From positions 6,206,501-6,270,500 of the forward strand of contig NZ_CP114200.1 in NCBI RefSeq assembly GCF_029392895.1: 64,000 nt of DNA. Reading direction: 5' to 3'. Shown one piece after another: positions 9,211 to 17,879 of this stretch. Within the stretch, counting starts at the first letter, position 1. The number at the start of each line of letters is the position of its first letter. Under the pieces are notes generated by a model. That model searched no databases and was not told the origin of the DNA. It worked only from the letters and a program-made list of their open reading frames with translations. The DNA is from Streptomyces sp. 71268 (GTDB lineage: Bacteria; Actinomycetota; Actinomycetes; Streptomycetales; Streptomycetaceae). The position numbers and the translations under genes are program-made.

Positions 9211-10065
9211 TCACCCGGCCCTGGCCACCCGCTGGAGCAACCCCCAGGTGAACTCCGCGACGTACGGCTCCGGCGCCAGGTCGCCGCCCCCGGCCGCCCC
9301 GGCGGGCCCCGCCGGGGCGGTGAAGGCCAGCCGCCAGCGGGTCGGCGCCGTTCCCTCCAGGGGGCGGGCCGGGGCGAAGGCCCGCGCCACCTCGTCCACC
9401 GTGCACGACCAGGGCGCCAGGTCGGCGGCGGTACGAAGGGCCGGCCCCGCCGCCCCCGGGGCGCGGACCAGCCACTCGTTCCAGACCGCCCCGCCCGGAC
9501 CGGCCAGCACCTCGAACCGCAGCGTGGGCCACAGCGGCACCGGCCAGCTCAGCGCCTCGCAGGTCAGATCCCCGATCCGGCGCCGGCCCACCGCCTGTGG
9601 CGGCCCCAGCACGGACCGGTAGCGCCGCGCGGCCCCCTGCTGTCGGGGCGAGCGCACCATGGCCTGCCAGCGGCGGTTCGCCTCGCGCAGGTCGGCCCGA
9701 CTCACCCCCAGCTCCCGCAGCGCCTCCGCGACCAGTTCCCCCTGGTGGTCGGCCATCCGTCGGAGCAGTACGAGCTGGAAGTGCAGCGGCCCGAAGGCCG
9801 CCGGGAGCCCCCGCGCGCCGGAGGCAGCGAGCAACGACCTCCCGGCGGCCTCCTCCCCGACCCGCTCCCCGCTCCCGTCTCCGGTTTCCTCTCCGCTCCC
9901 GTCCCCGGCTTCCTCGCCGGCCACCTTCCGGCCCGCGCTCGCGGGCCCGGTGCCGGGCTCCGTGGGGTCGGTGTTCGCGCCGGGCGGGAGCGGCGGCCGG
10001 TCGGGGCCCGTCGGACGCTCGGGAGGCGCTGGACGATCGGGGTCGGGGGAGGCGGCGGGGCTCAT
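9211..10065 (-). CDS. Conserved hypothetical protein with disordered N-terminus
   Basis: A 284-residue protein that I do not recognise. The first ~85 residues are Pro/Gly/Glu-rich (repeated GSGEETGDGSGE-like text) and probably disordered. The remaining ~200 residues look folded, with a helical segment FQLVLLRRMADHQGELVAEAL and an aromatic C-terminal part with paired tryptophans. No signal peptide or membrane helix is visible. The ATG at 10063-10065 is chosen because the longer in-frame extension is low complexity. It converges on the phosphatase gene and is followed upstream by the TetR gene on the same strand. Confidence 0.65.
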   Translation of the reverse strand: MSPAASPDPDRPAPPERPTGPDRPPLPPGANTDPTEPGTGPASAGRKVAGEEAGDGSGEETGDGSGERVGEEAAGRSLLAASGARGLPAAFGPLHFQLVLLRRMADHQGELVAEALRELGVSRADLREANRRWQAMVRSPRQQGAARRYRSVLGPPQAVGRRRIGDLTCEALSWPVPLWPTLRFEVLAGPGGAVWNEWLVRAPGAAGPALRTAADLAPWSCTVDEVARAFAPARPLEGTAPTRWRLAFTAPAGPAGAAGGGDLAPEPYVAEFTWGLLQRVARAG

Positions 10066-10263
10066 GCCCCCATCGTGACGCACCCGGCAGCACGCCGGGG
10101 CCGAGCCCCCACCCCCTCGCGCGCGTGACGTACGCCGGCACGCTCGGCCGCCCGAGGAGGGCGTCAGGAGTTCGCAACGGGGACCAACACGCTTCCCGCG
10201 CAACGGAGTTGGCGCACGAGGTGCCGGTGGCCGGGTGTCCGGGCGGTCGACCGGTGTACGTCG

Positions 10264-10869
10264 TCAGGCGCTGGCGCGGACGAGCTGGGCCAGGTGTTCG
10301 GCCGCGAGGTGCAGCGGCTCGTCGTCGCTGGAGACGCGGCTGAGCAGCTCGGCGCCTTCGAGGGTCGAGAGGATCGTGCAGGCCAGGGCGGTCGCCTTGA
10401 CCTCGGGAATCGCGCCTTCCTTGAGCTTGGAGGCGATCAGTTCGCGCCACTGGCGCAGCGCCTCGTCGGAGGTGCGCTGGATGACGGGGGAGCGGCCGAT
10501 GATCTCCAGCGCGGTGGCCGCGACGGGGCAGCCGTCGGTCCAGTTGGACTCGCGCAGCGTGTCGGCCAGCAGGTGGGCGCAGTTCGCGACGGCCTCGGCG
10601 GGCTCGTCGGCGCTGGAGAGGCCCCGGCGCAGCAGGTCGGTGAAGTCGGCGGCGCCAAAGCGCAGCGCCTCGGCCGCGAGCTCCTCCTTGCCGGCGGGGA
10701 AGAAGTGGTAGAGGGAGCCGTAGGTGGCCTCCGCCTCCCGCAGGATCTGCTTGACGCTGGTGCCCTCGTACCCCTGGCGTTGCAGCAGCGTCGCCGTCGC
10801 CACCACGAGCCGGGTTCGGGTGTCACTGCGCGCTTCTGGCTGAGCAGTCGTCCGTTCCGTGGCGTTCAT
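10264..10869 (-). CDS. TetR/AcrR-family repressor
   Basis: A 201-residue protein with a TetR helix-turn-helix at residues ~20-65 (TRTRLVVATATLLQRQGYEG, then VKQILREAEATYGSLYHFFPAGKEEL), followed by a helical ligand-binding domain of the type found in YcdC/LmrA-like repressors. It is divergent from an FMN-dependent monooxygenase operon. The 87-base gap contains a long inverted repeat, so it most likely represses that operon and itself. The ligand is unknown; relatives respond to electrophiles or drugs. Confidence 0.93.
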   Translation of the reverse strand: MNATERTTAQPEARSDTRTRLVVATATLLQRQGYEGTSVKQILREAEATYGSLYHFFPAGKEELAAEALRFGAADFTDLLRRGLSSADEPAEAVANCAHLLADTLRESNWTDGCPVAATALEIIGRSPVIQRTSDEALRQWRELIASKLKEGAIPEVKATALACTILSTLEGAELLSRVSSDDEPLHLAAEHLAQLVRASA

Positions 10870-10886
10870 GCCACTCAGGCTACCGG

Positions 10887-10938
10887 ATGGATCGATCGAT
10901 CTACTCTGCTATCGTACGGACTAGAGCGATCGATCCAT
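10887..10938. promoter_or_regulatory. TetR operator: 16-bp inverted repeat with one mismatch
   Basis: ATGGATCGATCGATCT (10887-10902) and AGAGCGATCGATCCAT (10923-10938) are reverse complements except for one position and are 20 bases apart. Each arm contains overlapping GATC-GATC units. The element fills the space between the TetR gene and the monooxygenase operon and would cover both promoters. Confidence 0.8.
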
Positions 10939-10956
10939 CTAGGGAAGGCTGATGTC

Positions 10957-11964
10957 ATGAGTGACGCGTTCGTACGTGATGCGCACCCGGGTTTCGCGCG
11001 CATGTTCGGCGAGGGGAAGCTGACGGTCGGTCTCTTCCTGCCGCTGTGGCAGTACGCGGGTGACATGAAGGCCATGGCCGGCCAGGCGGAGGCCATCAAG
11101 CGCGCCGACGAGGCGGAGTTCTCGGCCGTGTGGGTGCGCGACGTGCCGCTGTTCGACCCCGGGTTCGGCGACGCCGGTCAGGTCTTCGACCCGTGGACCT
11201 ACCTGGCCTGGCTGGCCGCGCACACCAAGCGGGTCTCGCTGGCCGCCGGCAGCGCCATCTTCACCCTGCGCCACCCCATCGACCTGGCCAAGCAGGCCGC
11301 CTCGATCGACCACCTCAGCGGCGGGCGCGTCGTGCTGGGCGCCGCCTCCGGCGACCGCGCCTCCGAGTTCCCCGCGTACGGCATCGACCACGCGACGCGC
11401 GGCGAGCGCTACCGCGACGCCGTGACCTGGTTCCGCGAGCTGACCGAGGCCAGGAACCCCTCCATCAGCTCCAGCCTGGGACGTTTCGGCGGCGGCGTGG
11501 ACGTGCTCCCGAAGCCGGTGGCCGGGCGCATCCCGCTGCTGGTCACGGGCTCCTCGCAGCAGAAGCCGCAGTGGATCGCGGAGAACGCCGACGGCTGGCT
11601 GGTCTACCCGGGCGCCACGGCGACCCCGGCCGGCCCGAAGGCGCTGGGCCAGAAGGCCGCCGCGTGGCGCGAGCTGATCCCCGGCGGCCAGTTCAAGCCG
11701 GTGGCCACCAACGAGTGGATCGACCTGGTCGAGGACCGGAAGTACAAGCCCACCCCGCTGCGCGGCGGCTTCGTCCTGCGCACCGGCTCCGACGGCCTCA
11801 TCGAGCTGCTCCAGCGCTGGCAGGACGCCGGCGTCAACCACGCCGCGCTCGGCGTGCAGCACGGCCGTCGGCCGGCCGCCGAGGCCGTGGCCCAACTGGC
11901 CGAGGAGGTCGTCCCGCACTTCCCCGCCCTGGCCGGGCCCGCGCCGCACCAGCCGACGTGGTGA
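10957..11964 (+). CDS. LLM-class FMN-dependent oxidoreductase (copy 1)
   Basis: A 335-residue bacterial luciferase-like monooxygenase. The TIM-barrel start KLTVGLFLPLW, the segment WVRDVPLFDPGFGDAG, FTLRHPIDLAKQAASIDHLSGGRVVLGAASGD and LLVTGSSQQ are all conserved. Such enzymes use FMNH2 supplied by a reductase to oxidise small molecules. The next gene, overlapping by four bases (GTGA), encodes a flavin reductase, making a two-component system. It is divergent from a TetR repressor. A second copy, roughly three-quarters identical by eye, lies 15 kb downstream at the other side of the N-N locus. The substrate is unknown; oxidation of a nitrogen centre of the metabolite or detoxification are both possible. 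Confidence 0.93.
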   Translation: MSDAFVRDAHPGFARMFGEGKLTVGLFLPLWQYAGDMKAMAGQAEAIKRADEAEFSAVWVRDVPLFDPGFGDAGQVFDPWTYLAWLAAHTKRVSLAAGSAIFTLRHPIDLAKQAASIDHLSGGRVVLGAASGDRASEFPAYGIDHATRGERYRDAVTWFRELTEARNPSISSSLGRFGGGVDVLPKPVAGRIPLLVTGSSQQKPQWIAENADGWLVYPGATATPAGPKALGQKAAAWRELIPGGQFKPVATNEWIDLVEDRKYKPTPLRGGFVLRTGSDGLIELLQRWQDAGVNHAALGVQHGRRPAAEAVAQLAEEVVPHFPALAGPAPHQPTW

Positions 11965-12515
11965 CCGAGTCCGTCACGCGTACCGCGCCCGAGGTGCGCG
12001 GCACCGACGCCGAGGAGTTCCGTGCCGTGATGCGGCACTTCCCCACCGGCGTCACCGTGCTGACCACCATCGGCCCCGCGGGACCGCACGGCATGACGGC
12101 GAACGCGGTGATGTCCCTGTCGCTGCACCCGCCCACGGCGCTGGCCGCGGTCAACCACGAGACGAACACGTACGCGATCCTGCGGAACGCGTCGAGCTTC
12201 GCGATCAACTTCCTGGCCGCCGACCAGGAGGAACTCGCGGTGCTCTTCGCGCGCTCCAACCCGGAGGAGGACCCCTTCGCCCGGGTCGCGTGGCGGCCTT
12301 CGCCCGAGACGGGGGACCCGGTGCTCGCCGCGAGCGTGGCCGTCCTGGAGTGCCGCCTGGAGCAGCGCATCCCGGTGGCGGACCACAGCCTGATGGTCGG
12401 CGCCGTCGCCGGCTCGTACATCCACCGGCCCGACGCCGCCCCGCTCGTCTTCACCCGGGGCGGCTTCCGGACCGTGACCGGGTCACCTCTCCAGCACGAG
12501 GAAAAAGATGCCTGA
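11961..12515 (+). CDS. Flavin reductase family protein
   Basis: A 184-residue protein that starts at a GTG overlapping the previous stop. It shows the flavin-reductase fold of the ActVB/HpaC type: FRAVMRHFPTGVTVLTTIGP, then GMTANAVMSLSLHPPTALAAVN with the FMN-contacting segment, and SSFAINFLAADQEELAVLFA. It reduces FMN or FAD with NAD(P)H and hands it to a monooxygenase, most obviously the LLM enzyme encoded immediately upstream. It could also serve the second LLM copy, which has no reductase beside it. The following hydrolase gene overlaps it by 8 bases. Confidence 0.94.
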   Translation: MTESVTRTAPEVRGTDAEEFRAVMRHFPTGVTVLTTIGPAGPHGMTANAVMSLSLHPPTALAAVNHETNTYAILRNASSFAINFLAADQEELAVLFARSNPEEDPFARVAWRPSPETGDPVLAASVAVLECRLEQRIPVADHSLMVGAVAGSYIHRPDAAPLVFTRGGFRTVTGSPLQHEEKDA

Positions 12516-13647
12516 GCCCCAACGGAGAACGCTGGGCGAACTCGACCTCTTCACCGGCGCCCCGCAGCACGAGCGCTTCAGTCGGTTGCAACGGCTCCTG
12601 CCCACGAGCGAGTTAACCCCCGCCGCCCGGCCGTACACCTGGCCGCACGGCGCGTCGCTCAGCCTGCCGGAGACCTTCGCGTTCGACGGCACCGAGCTGT
12701 CGTGTGAGGAGTTCCTGACGGACACCGACACCGCGGCGCTGCTGGTGCTGGTGGACGGCGAGATCAGGTACGAGCGCTACACCCTCACCGGCGGCGTGGA
12801 CGCGCAGTGGCTGTCGATGTCGATAGCCAAGAGCTACGTCTCCGCGCTGGTGGGGATCGCCGTCGCGGACGGGCACATAGCCGGGGTCGAGGACCCGATC
12901 AGCTCCTACGTGCCGGTGCCGGCGGGCTCCGCCTACGACGGGGTGTCGATCAGGGACGTGCTCCAGATGTCCTCCGGCGCCCGGTGGAACGAGGACTACA
13001 ACGACCCGTCCTCGGACTTCAACCGGCTCACCGGTGCCACCCTGGAGGGCTTCGCCGAGGGCCTGGAGCGCGAGAGCGAGCCCGGCACGGTGTGCCGCTA
13101 CAACTCGGCCGAGACCCAGTTGCTCGGCACCCTCCTGGCCAAGGCCACCGGTCGCTCGCTCACCGCGTACACGCAGGAGAAGCTGTGCGAGCCGCTGGGC
13201 ACGGAGGCGCCCGGCTACTGGCTGGTGGACCCCCAGGGGACCGAGCTGGCGTACGCCGGGCTCAACCTGACCGCGCGCGACTACGCCAAGTTCGGCGAGC
13301 TGTACCGCAACGGCGGCGTGTGGCAGGGGCGGCAGATCGTGCCCGAGCAGTGGGTGCGGGACTCGGTCACGGTCGCCGCCGACCACCTGGCGCCCGGCGG
13401 CCCGATCATCGCCGACCACGCCGTCGACGTCGGCTACGGCTACCAGTGGTGGCTGCCCGAGGGCGACGAGGGCGAGTTCAGCGCGATCGGCGTGTACAAC
13501 CAGTTCGTCTACGTCGCCCCCGCTCACCGGGCCACCATCGTGAAGCTGTCCGCCAACCGGCGCTACGGCACCACGACCGGCGAGCAGAGCAACCGCGAGA
13601 TGGAGACGGTGGCGTTTCTGCGCGCGGTGGCGCGGCACGCCGCCTGA
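12508..13647 (+). CDS. Serine hydrolase, class C beta-lactamase-like (TTA codon)
   Basis: A 379-residue protein of the beta-lactamase/6-aminohexanoate-dimer-hydrolase fold. The SxxK catalytic tetrad is visible in WLSMSIAKSYVSALVG (~residue 106), with a YNSAETQLLG tyrosine motif and a later GYGYQWW segment. No signal peptide is present, so it should be cytoplasmic, unlike true beta-lactamases. It may hydrolyse an amide or ester of the product or an intermediate. It is the third gene of the TetR-controlled operon with coupled translation. A rare TTA leucine codon at 12613-12615 (residue 36) would make its expression depend on the bldA tRNA. Confidence 0.9.
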   Translation: MPEPQRRTLGELDLFTGAPQHERFSRLQRLLPTSELTPAARPYTWPHGASLSLPETFAFDGTELSCEEFLTDTDTAALLVLVDGEIRYERYTLTGGVDAQWLSMSIAKSYVSALVGIAVADGHIAGVEDPISSYVPVPAGSAYDGVSIRDVLQMSSGARWNEDYNDPSSDFNRLTGATLEGFAEGLERESEPGTVCRYNSAETQLLGTLLAKATGRSLTAYTQEKLCEPLGTEAPGYWLVDPQGTELAYAGLNLTARDYAKFGELYRNGGVWQGRQIVPEQWVRDSVTVAADHLAPGGPIIADHAVDVGYGYQWWLPEGDEGEFSAIGVYNQFVYVAPAHRATIVKLSANRRYGTTTGEQSNREMETVAFLRAVARHAA

Positions 13648-13654
13648 GGCACGC

Positions 13655-13693
13655 GGCCCCGTGACCGACGGCTGGGCCGACGGTCACGGGGCC
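13655..13693. terminator. Terminator hairpin after the serine hydrolase
   Basis: A perfect 13-bp stem GGCCCCGTGACCG / CGGTCACGGGGCC with a 13-nt loop, immediately after the hydrolase stop codon. Confidence 0.8.
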
Positions 13694-13707
13694 AGGCTCC
13701 ACCGGGC

Positions 13708-13737
13708 GGGCCGCGGCGGTGCTGGCCGCCGCGGCCC
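13708..13737. terminator. Second terminator hairpin, facing the aminotransferase
   Basis: A perfect 12-bp stem GGGCCGCGGCGG / CCGCCGCGGCCC with a 6-nt loop, 10 bases from the aminotransferase stop. Together with the previous hairpin it separates two convergent operons. Confidence 0.75.
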
Positions 13738-13746
13738 GTAGCTGGA

Positions 13747-15015
13747 TCAGGCGGTCTCCCGGATGGCGCGGGCCAGGATGCGCAGGCCCTCGTCCAGTTG
13801 CTCCGTCGAGATGGTCAGCGCCGGCAGCAGCTTGACGACCTCGCTCTGCGGCCCCGAGGTCTCCACGATCAGGCCCAGCTCGAAGGCGCGCGCGCACACC
13901 TTGGTGGCCCGCTCCTTGTCGGCGAACTCGATGCCCCACACCAGGCCACGGCCCCGGACGCTGACGATGGAGCGCCGGTGCTCGTCGGCCATGGCCAGCA
14001 GGCTCGTCTCCACGACCTCGCCGCGGGCGAGGGTCTGCTTCTCCATCTGGCCGTCGGCCCAGTAGGTGTCGAGGGTGGCGGCGGCGGTGACGAAGGCGGG
14101 GTTGTTGCCGCGGAAGGTGCCGTTGTGTTCGCCGGGCTCCCAGACATCGAGTTCGGGCTTGAAGAGGGTCAGGGCCATGGGCAGGCCGTAGCCGCTGATG
14201 GACTTGGAGACGGTGACGATGTCGGGGACGATGCCGGCCTCTTCGAAGGAGAAGAAGGCGCCGGTGCGTCCGCAGCCCATCTGGATGTCGTCGACGATGA
14301 GCAGCATGTCGCGGCGTTTGCACAGGTCGGCCAGTTCGCGCAGCCACTGCGCGCGGGCCACGTTGATGCCGCCCTCGCCCTGCACCGTCTCCACGATCAC
14401 CGCCGCCGGGTAGTTGAACCCGGAGCCCGAGTCCTCAAGCAGCCGCTCGAACCACAGGAAGTCCGGGGTGCGGCCCTGGAGGTAGTTGTCGAACGGCATC
14501 GGCGTGCCGTGCACCAGCGGCACCCCGGCGCCCGCCCGCTTGAAGGAGTTGCCGGTCACGGCCAGCGAGCCGAGGGACATGCCGTGGAAGGCGTTGGTGA
14601 AGGAGACGATCGACTCGCGGCCCTTGACCTTGCGGGCCAGCTTGAGCGCGGACTCGACCGCGTTAGTGCCGGTCGGGCCCGGGAACATCACCTTGTACGG
14701 CAGGTCGCGCGGGCGCAGGATGATGCTCTGGAACTTCTCCAGGAAGCTCCGCTTGGCCGTGGTCGACATGTCCAGGCCGTGCGTGATCCCGTCACGTTCG
14801 ATGTAGTCGATTAACGCGCGCTTGAGGACCGGATTGTTGTGGCCGTAGTTGAGCGACCCGGCCCCGGCGAAGAAGTCCAGGTAGGTGTGGCCGTCCTCGT
14901 CGTACATGCGGCTGCCCTGCGCCCGGTCGAACACGGTGGGCCAGCTCCGGCAGTAGCTGCGCACCTCCGACTCCAGGGTTTCGAAAACGCTCAGGTCAGG
15001 GGGCGTGATGGTCAC
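13747..15015 (-). CDS. Diaminobutyrate--2-oxoglutarate aminotransferase, EctB-like (TTA codon)
   Basis: A 422-residue class III PLP aminotransferase. VDDIQMGCGRTG at ~241-252 and the PLP lysine in VTVSKSISGYGLP (K271) are intact. The EctB-type segments FFAGAGSLNYGHN and PGEHNGTFRGNNPAFVTAA point to L-2,4-diaminobutyrate formation from aspartate semialdehyde and glutamate. No ectA or ectC is adjacent, so ectoine is not the purpose. In this locus it could supply diaminobutyrate for N-hydroxylation or, with the decarboxylase at 29 kb, 1,3-diaminopropane. The GTG start has a GGAGG ribosome site at ideal spacing. A TTA codon lies at 14812-14814 (L68). It is separated from the operon upstream by a 225-base gap with a hairpin. 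Confidence 0.88.
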   Translation of the reverse strand: MTITPPDLSVFETLESEVRSYCRSWPTVFDRAQGSRMYDEDGHTYLDFFAGAGSLNYGHNNPVLKRALIDYIERDGITHGLDMSTTAKRSFLEKFQSIILRPRDLPYKVMFPGPTGTNAVESALKLARKVKGRESIVSFTNAFHGMSLGSLAVTGNSFKRAGAGVPLVHGTPMPFDNYLQGRTPDFLWFERLLEDSGSGFNYPAAVIVETVQGEGGINVARAQWLRELADLCKRRDMLLIVDDIQMGCGRTGAFFSFEEAGIVPDIVTVSKSISGYGLPMALTLFKPELDVWEPGEHNGTFRGNNPAFVTAAATLDTYWADGQMEKQTLARGEVVETSLLAMADEHRRSIVSVRGRGLVWGIEFADKERATKVCARAFELGLIVETSGPQSEVVKLLPALTISTEQLDEGLRILARAIRETA

Positions 15016-15134
15016 AGCATCCTCCGAGGGGGAACAAGGGGAAGGATCGAGAAGCCGTGTGGTGCCGGCTGCTGCGCAGTGCAGTGGGTCGCGGTCGCGG
15101 AGGCGGCCCTGGGGCTTGTCGACGAAGGGACTTC

Positions 15135-15170
15135 GGTGGCGGCACCGGTCGTCCGACCGGCGCCGCCACC
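15135..15170. terminator. Intergenic hairpin between permease and aminotransferase
   Basis: A 16-bp stem with a single A/C mismatch and a 4-nt loop (left arm GGTGGCGGCACCGGTC). It would end or attenuate leftward transcription from the N-N operon before the aminotransferase gene, which then needs its own promoter in the remaining ~120 bases. Confidence 0.65.
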
Positions 15171-15240
15171 CGTGGTGCAACAAGGGGACCGGCACGTGGC
15201 CCGCGCACGCCCCCCGGCGGTGTGGCAGGTGGTGGCACCC

Positions 15241-16212
15241 CTAGGCGCCGCGCGGCCGACGGGCGGCCGACAGGGCGAGCAGGGCGTAGATGGAGGCCGT
15301 GGCCGTGCCAGGGCCGAGCAACAGGAGGGCGACGCTCCAGTCGAGCGCGGCGGCCAGGCTGAGGGCGGCCAGCGCGATGGCGACCGCCACCGCGATCCCC
15401 CGCCGCTCGGGGCCGCGCGCCGCCCCCGCCCCGGTGGCTTCGGGACGCAGGTGCCGCCAACGGGCCCCCACGGCAAGCAGGTTGGTCAGACAGTAGGAGG
15501 CGAGGACGAGGGCGGCGAACCACCCGAGCGCCGTCTCGCCGGCCTGGCCCCCGGGCGGCGCGGCGTCCCGGGGGGACAGCAGCACGGCGTACAGCAGGGC
15601 CGGTGCCGCGAGGCCCAGCACGACGCCCAGCGTGCCGGAGGTGGGGGAGGAGCGCAGGGACGGCACCGTCGACTCGAGCCCCACCCACGCGAAGAGCAGC
15701 GGTACGACGAGCAGCGACGCCCCGCCCGGGAACGAGTCGCCCGTGTCGAGCGACAGCGACCGGGGCGAGAGCCACCAGAGCGCGGCCAGCGCCAGGACCA
15801 CCACCGTCCGCCCGTCGCGCACCGCGGCCGACGGCGTCACCCCGGCCCAGGCCAGCGCCCCGGCCAGGAGCAGCACGGCCACCCCGAGGACGTAGGCCGT
15901 CGGGCCGGAGCCGGCGAACTCGCCGGCCGCACCGACCACGACGGCCTGTCCGATGGCGAAGCCGCCGAAGTACAGGCCGTGCACGACGTACGCCACGCCC
16001 GGCCCGACCCGCTCCCGTACGAACTCCGCCGCCCCGAGCCCGCGCGTCCCGCCGGCGGCCCCGACCAACAGGGCCCAGGCCAACAACGCCCCGGCGAGGA
16101 CGAGCGAGGCCGATCCGCTCTTCGACACGGGTGCCAGTGCCGCGGGTACCAGCAGTGTTCCCGCTCCCAGAACCGCGGTCGTGGTACCGAACGCGGTGCG
16201 CACGACACTCAT
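15241..16212 (-). CDS. Small amino-acid/metabolite permease (APC-like, ~10 membrane helices)
   Basis: A 323-residue protein made almost wholly of hydrophobic segments. The first helix has AVLGAGTLLVPAALAPVSKSG, reminiscent of the glycine-rich unwound helix 1 of APC-superfamily amino-acid transporters. It is shorter than typical APC permeases (400-450 residues), consistent with about ten helices. It follows the MetRS-like gene by 11 bases in the same operon, so it probably exports the amino-acid-like product or imports a precursor. Direction and substrate cannot be read from the sequence. Confidence 0.75.
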   Translation of the reverse strand: MSVVRTAFGTTTAVLGAGTLLVPAALAPVSKSGSASLVLAGALLAWALLVGAAGGTRGLGAAEFVRERVGPGVAYVVHGLYFGGFAIGQAVVVGAAGEFAGSGPTAYVLGVAVLLLAGALAWAGVTPSAAVRDGRTVVVLALAALWWLSPRSLSLDTGDSFPGGASLLVVPLLFAWVGLESTVPSLRSSPTSGTLGVVLGLAAPALLYAVLLSPRDAAPPGGQAGETALGWFAALVLASYCLTNLLAVGARWRHLRPEATGAGAARGPERRGIAVAVAIALAALSLAAALDWSVALLLLGPGTATASIYALLALSAARRPRGA

Positions 16213-16223
16213 GCCGGCCCAGC

Positions 16224-17879
16224 TCACCCGAGCTTGTGGAAGACGTCCGGCAGCGGGGTCCTCACCTGCCGGCCCGCCGGCACGAGCAGCAGGTCCGCCA
16301 GCTCGGGCCAGCTCGGCATCCGCGTCGCCACGTCCACCGGGATGTCCAGGTGCTTGGCGATCAGGTGGGCCCACCCCGGCATCAGCGGCGCGGCCAACAC
16401 CGACACCAGCGCCAGCGTCTCCACGTGCGTCACCAGGCGCGAGGCGTACGCCCGCTGCCCGTCCTCGGAGCCCTCGGCCGCGCCGCGCGCCTCGTTCAGC
16501 CGCGGCAGGTCCTTCACGGCCCGGTCGATGGTGGCCGCCAGCTCGGCCGCGGCGCGTTGCGGCGAGAAGGAGTTGGCCGACAGCGAGCCGGCGATGGCCT
16601 TGGGGAGTTCGAGCAGCGAGATGGTCAGCGGCTCGGTCAGGCCCTCGTGCTCCGGCACCGTCGAGCCGAAGTCCTCGGCCAGCAGCGACAGCACGGTCTG
16701 CGCCCACCGCTGCAACCCGTCGACGAGGATCGTCTCCACCGAGTTGACGAGCTCCTTCATCGCGAAGTTGCCCTGCTCCCGCTCCGGCCCGGTCAGGCAC
16801 AGGTGGAAGCGCAGCGCGTCCGCGTTGACCTGGTGCAGGAACTCCCCGCCCCAGATCGCGTGGCCCCGGCTGGTGGAGAACTTGTCGCCCTCCAGCCGGT
16901 AGAACTCGTTGGTGATCACCTGGCTCGGCAGCGTGTAGTCGCCGTGCGCGAGGAGCAGCGCCGGCCACAGCACCGCGTGCGAGAAGGAGCAGTCGAAGCC
17001 CAGGAAGTTGACGATCTTGGTGTCCGGGTCGGACCACTGCTCCTGCCACAGGCCCGGCCGCCCCTGGGCCTCGGTCAGGCAGGCCGTCCCGGCCAGGTAG
17101 CCGCAGATGCCGCTGAACCAGGTGTCCAGGATGTGCCCGTCCCAGCCGTCCAGCGGCACCGGGATGCCGTAGTCGGCCTGCCGGCTGATCGGTGTCAGGG
17201 GCAGCTCGTTCTCGAACAACGTGTCCAGGTAGGCGCGCAGCCGGGGCCGCCACTGGCCGCCGTTCTTCGTGTAGTAGGCGAGCAACTGCTCGCGGTACTC
17301 CTCAAGCGGGAAGACGATGCGCTGGAGCGTGGTCAGCTCCGGGGTCTCCCAGCACGCCGTGCACTTCGCGGCGCCCAGCGCACCGGACTCCTGGGCCAGG
17401 CCGCACGCCTCGCAGTAGATGCCGTCCGACGGCGCCTCGCAGAACTGGCACTCGCCGCGGACCTCGGCCTCGTACAGGTAGCGCTCGCACCGGGGGCAGT
17501 GGAACACCGGCAGCTCGACGACCCTGAGCTTGCCCTCCTCCCAGAGCCGGGTGAAGAAGCTCTGGACGATCTCGGTGTGCTTGGGCGTCATCAGCGGACG
17601 GGTGAACCAGTCGTGGTGCATCGAGCCCAGCGAGAGGGTCTCCTCCATCCGGTTGCCGAACAGCAACGCGGTCTCGTACGGAGTGGACCCGATCTCGGCG
17701 GCGCGGCGCGGCACGTAGCAGGAGTGCTCGTCCGAGTAGCCGACGTAGCGCACCTCGTGGCCGCGCTGGCGCAGGTGCCGGCTCAGCACGTCCGCGCCGA
17801 GGAAGGGACCGGATATGTGACCCAGGTGCAGGTCCCCGTTGGGGTTGGGCGGCGCGCTGGTGACGATGTAGGTATTCAC
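16224..17879 (-). CDS. Methionyl-tRNA-synthetase-like ligase (hydrazine synthetase candidate)
   Basis: A 551-residue class I synthetase-like protein. The adenylation signature HLGH is at 18-21 after APPNPNGD. Four CxxC zinc knuckles lie near 128, 144, 156 and 173, and a KMSKS-type loop reads KFSTS at 333-337. A helical C-terminal part follows. A housekeeping MetRS would not sit in an operon with N-hydroxylases. In s56-p1 (Spb40) and triacsin (Tri28) a MetRS-like domain fused to a cupin joins N-hydroxylysine to glycine and creates an N-N bond. Here the cupin is a separate gene two positions upstream. The GTG start overlaps the acetyltransferase stop as GTGA, so translation is coupled. The activated amino acid could differ from glycine. 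Confidence 0.85.
   Translation of the reverse strand: MNTYIVTSAPPNPNGDLHLGHISGPFLGADVLSRHLRQRGHEVRYVGYSDEHSCYVPRRAAEIGSTPYETALLFGNRMEETLSLGSMHHDWFTRPLMTPKHTEIVQSFFTRLWEEGKLRVVELPVFHCPRCERYLYEAEVRGECQFCEAPSDGIYCEACGLAQESGALGAAKCTACWETPELTTLQRIVFPLEEYREQLLAYYTKNGGQWRPRLRAYLDTLFENELPLTPISRQADYGIPVPLDGWDGHILDTWFSGICGYLAGTACLTEAQGRPGLWQEQWSDPDTKIVNFLGFDCSFSHAVLWPALLLAHGDYTLPSQVITNEFYRLEGDKFSTSRGHAIWGGEFLHQVNADALRFHLCLTGPEREQGNFAMKELVNSVETILVDGLQRWAQTVLSLLAEDFGSTVPEHEGLTEPLTISLLELPKAIAGSLSANSFSPQRAAAELAATIDRAVKDLPRLNEARGAAEGSEDGQRAYASRLVTHVETLALVSVLAAPLMPGWAHLIAKHLDIPVDVATRMPSWPELADLLLVPAGRQVRTPLPDVFHKLG

Noticed and set aside
12508..13647. Antibiotic-resistance beta-lactamase
   Set aside because: It has the fold and SxxK motif but no signal peptide and an operon with a monooxygenase and reductase; a cytoplasmic hydrolase is more likely.
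13747..15015. Ectoine biosynthesis locus
   Set aside because: The aminotransferase is EctB-like, but no ectA, ectC or ectD follows; the neighbours are the N-N operon.
16224..17879. Housekeeping methionyl-tRNA synthetase
   Set aside because: It has the MetRS signatures, but it sits in a translationally coupled operon with N-hydroxylases, cupin and oxidase, as in known hydrazine pathways.
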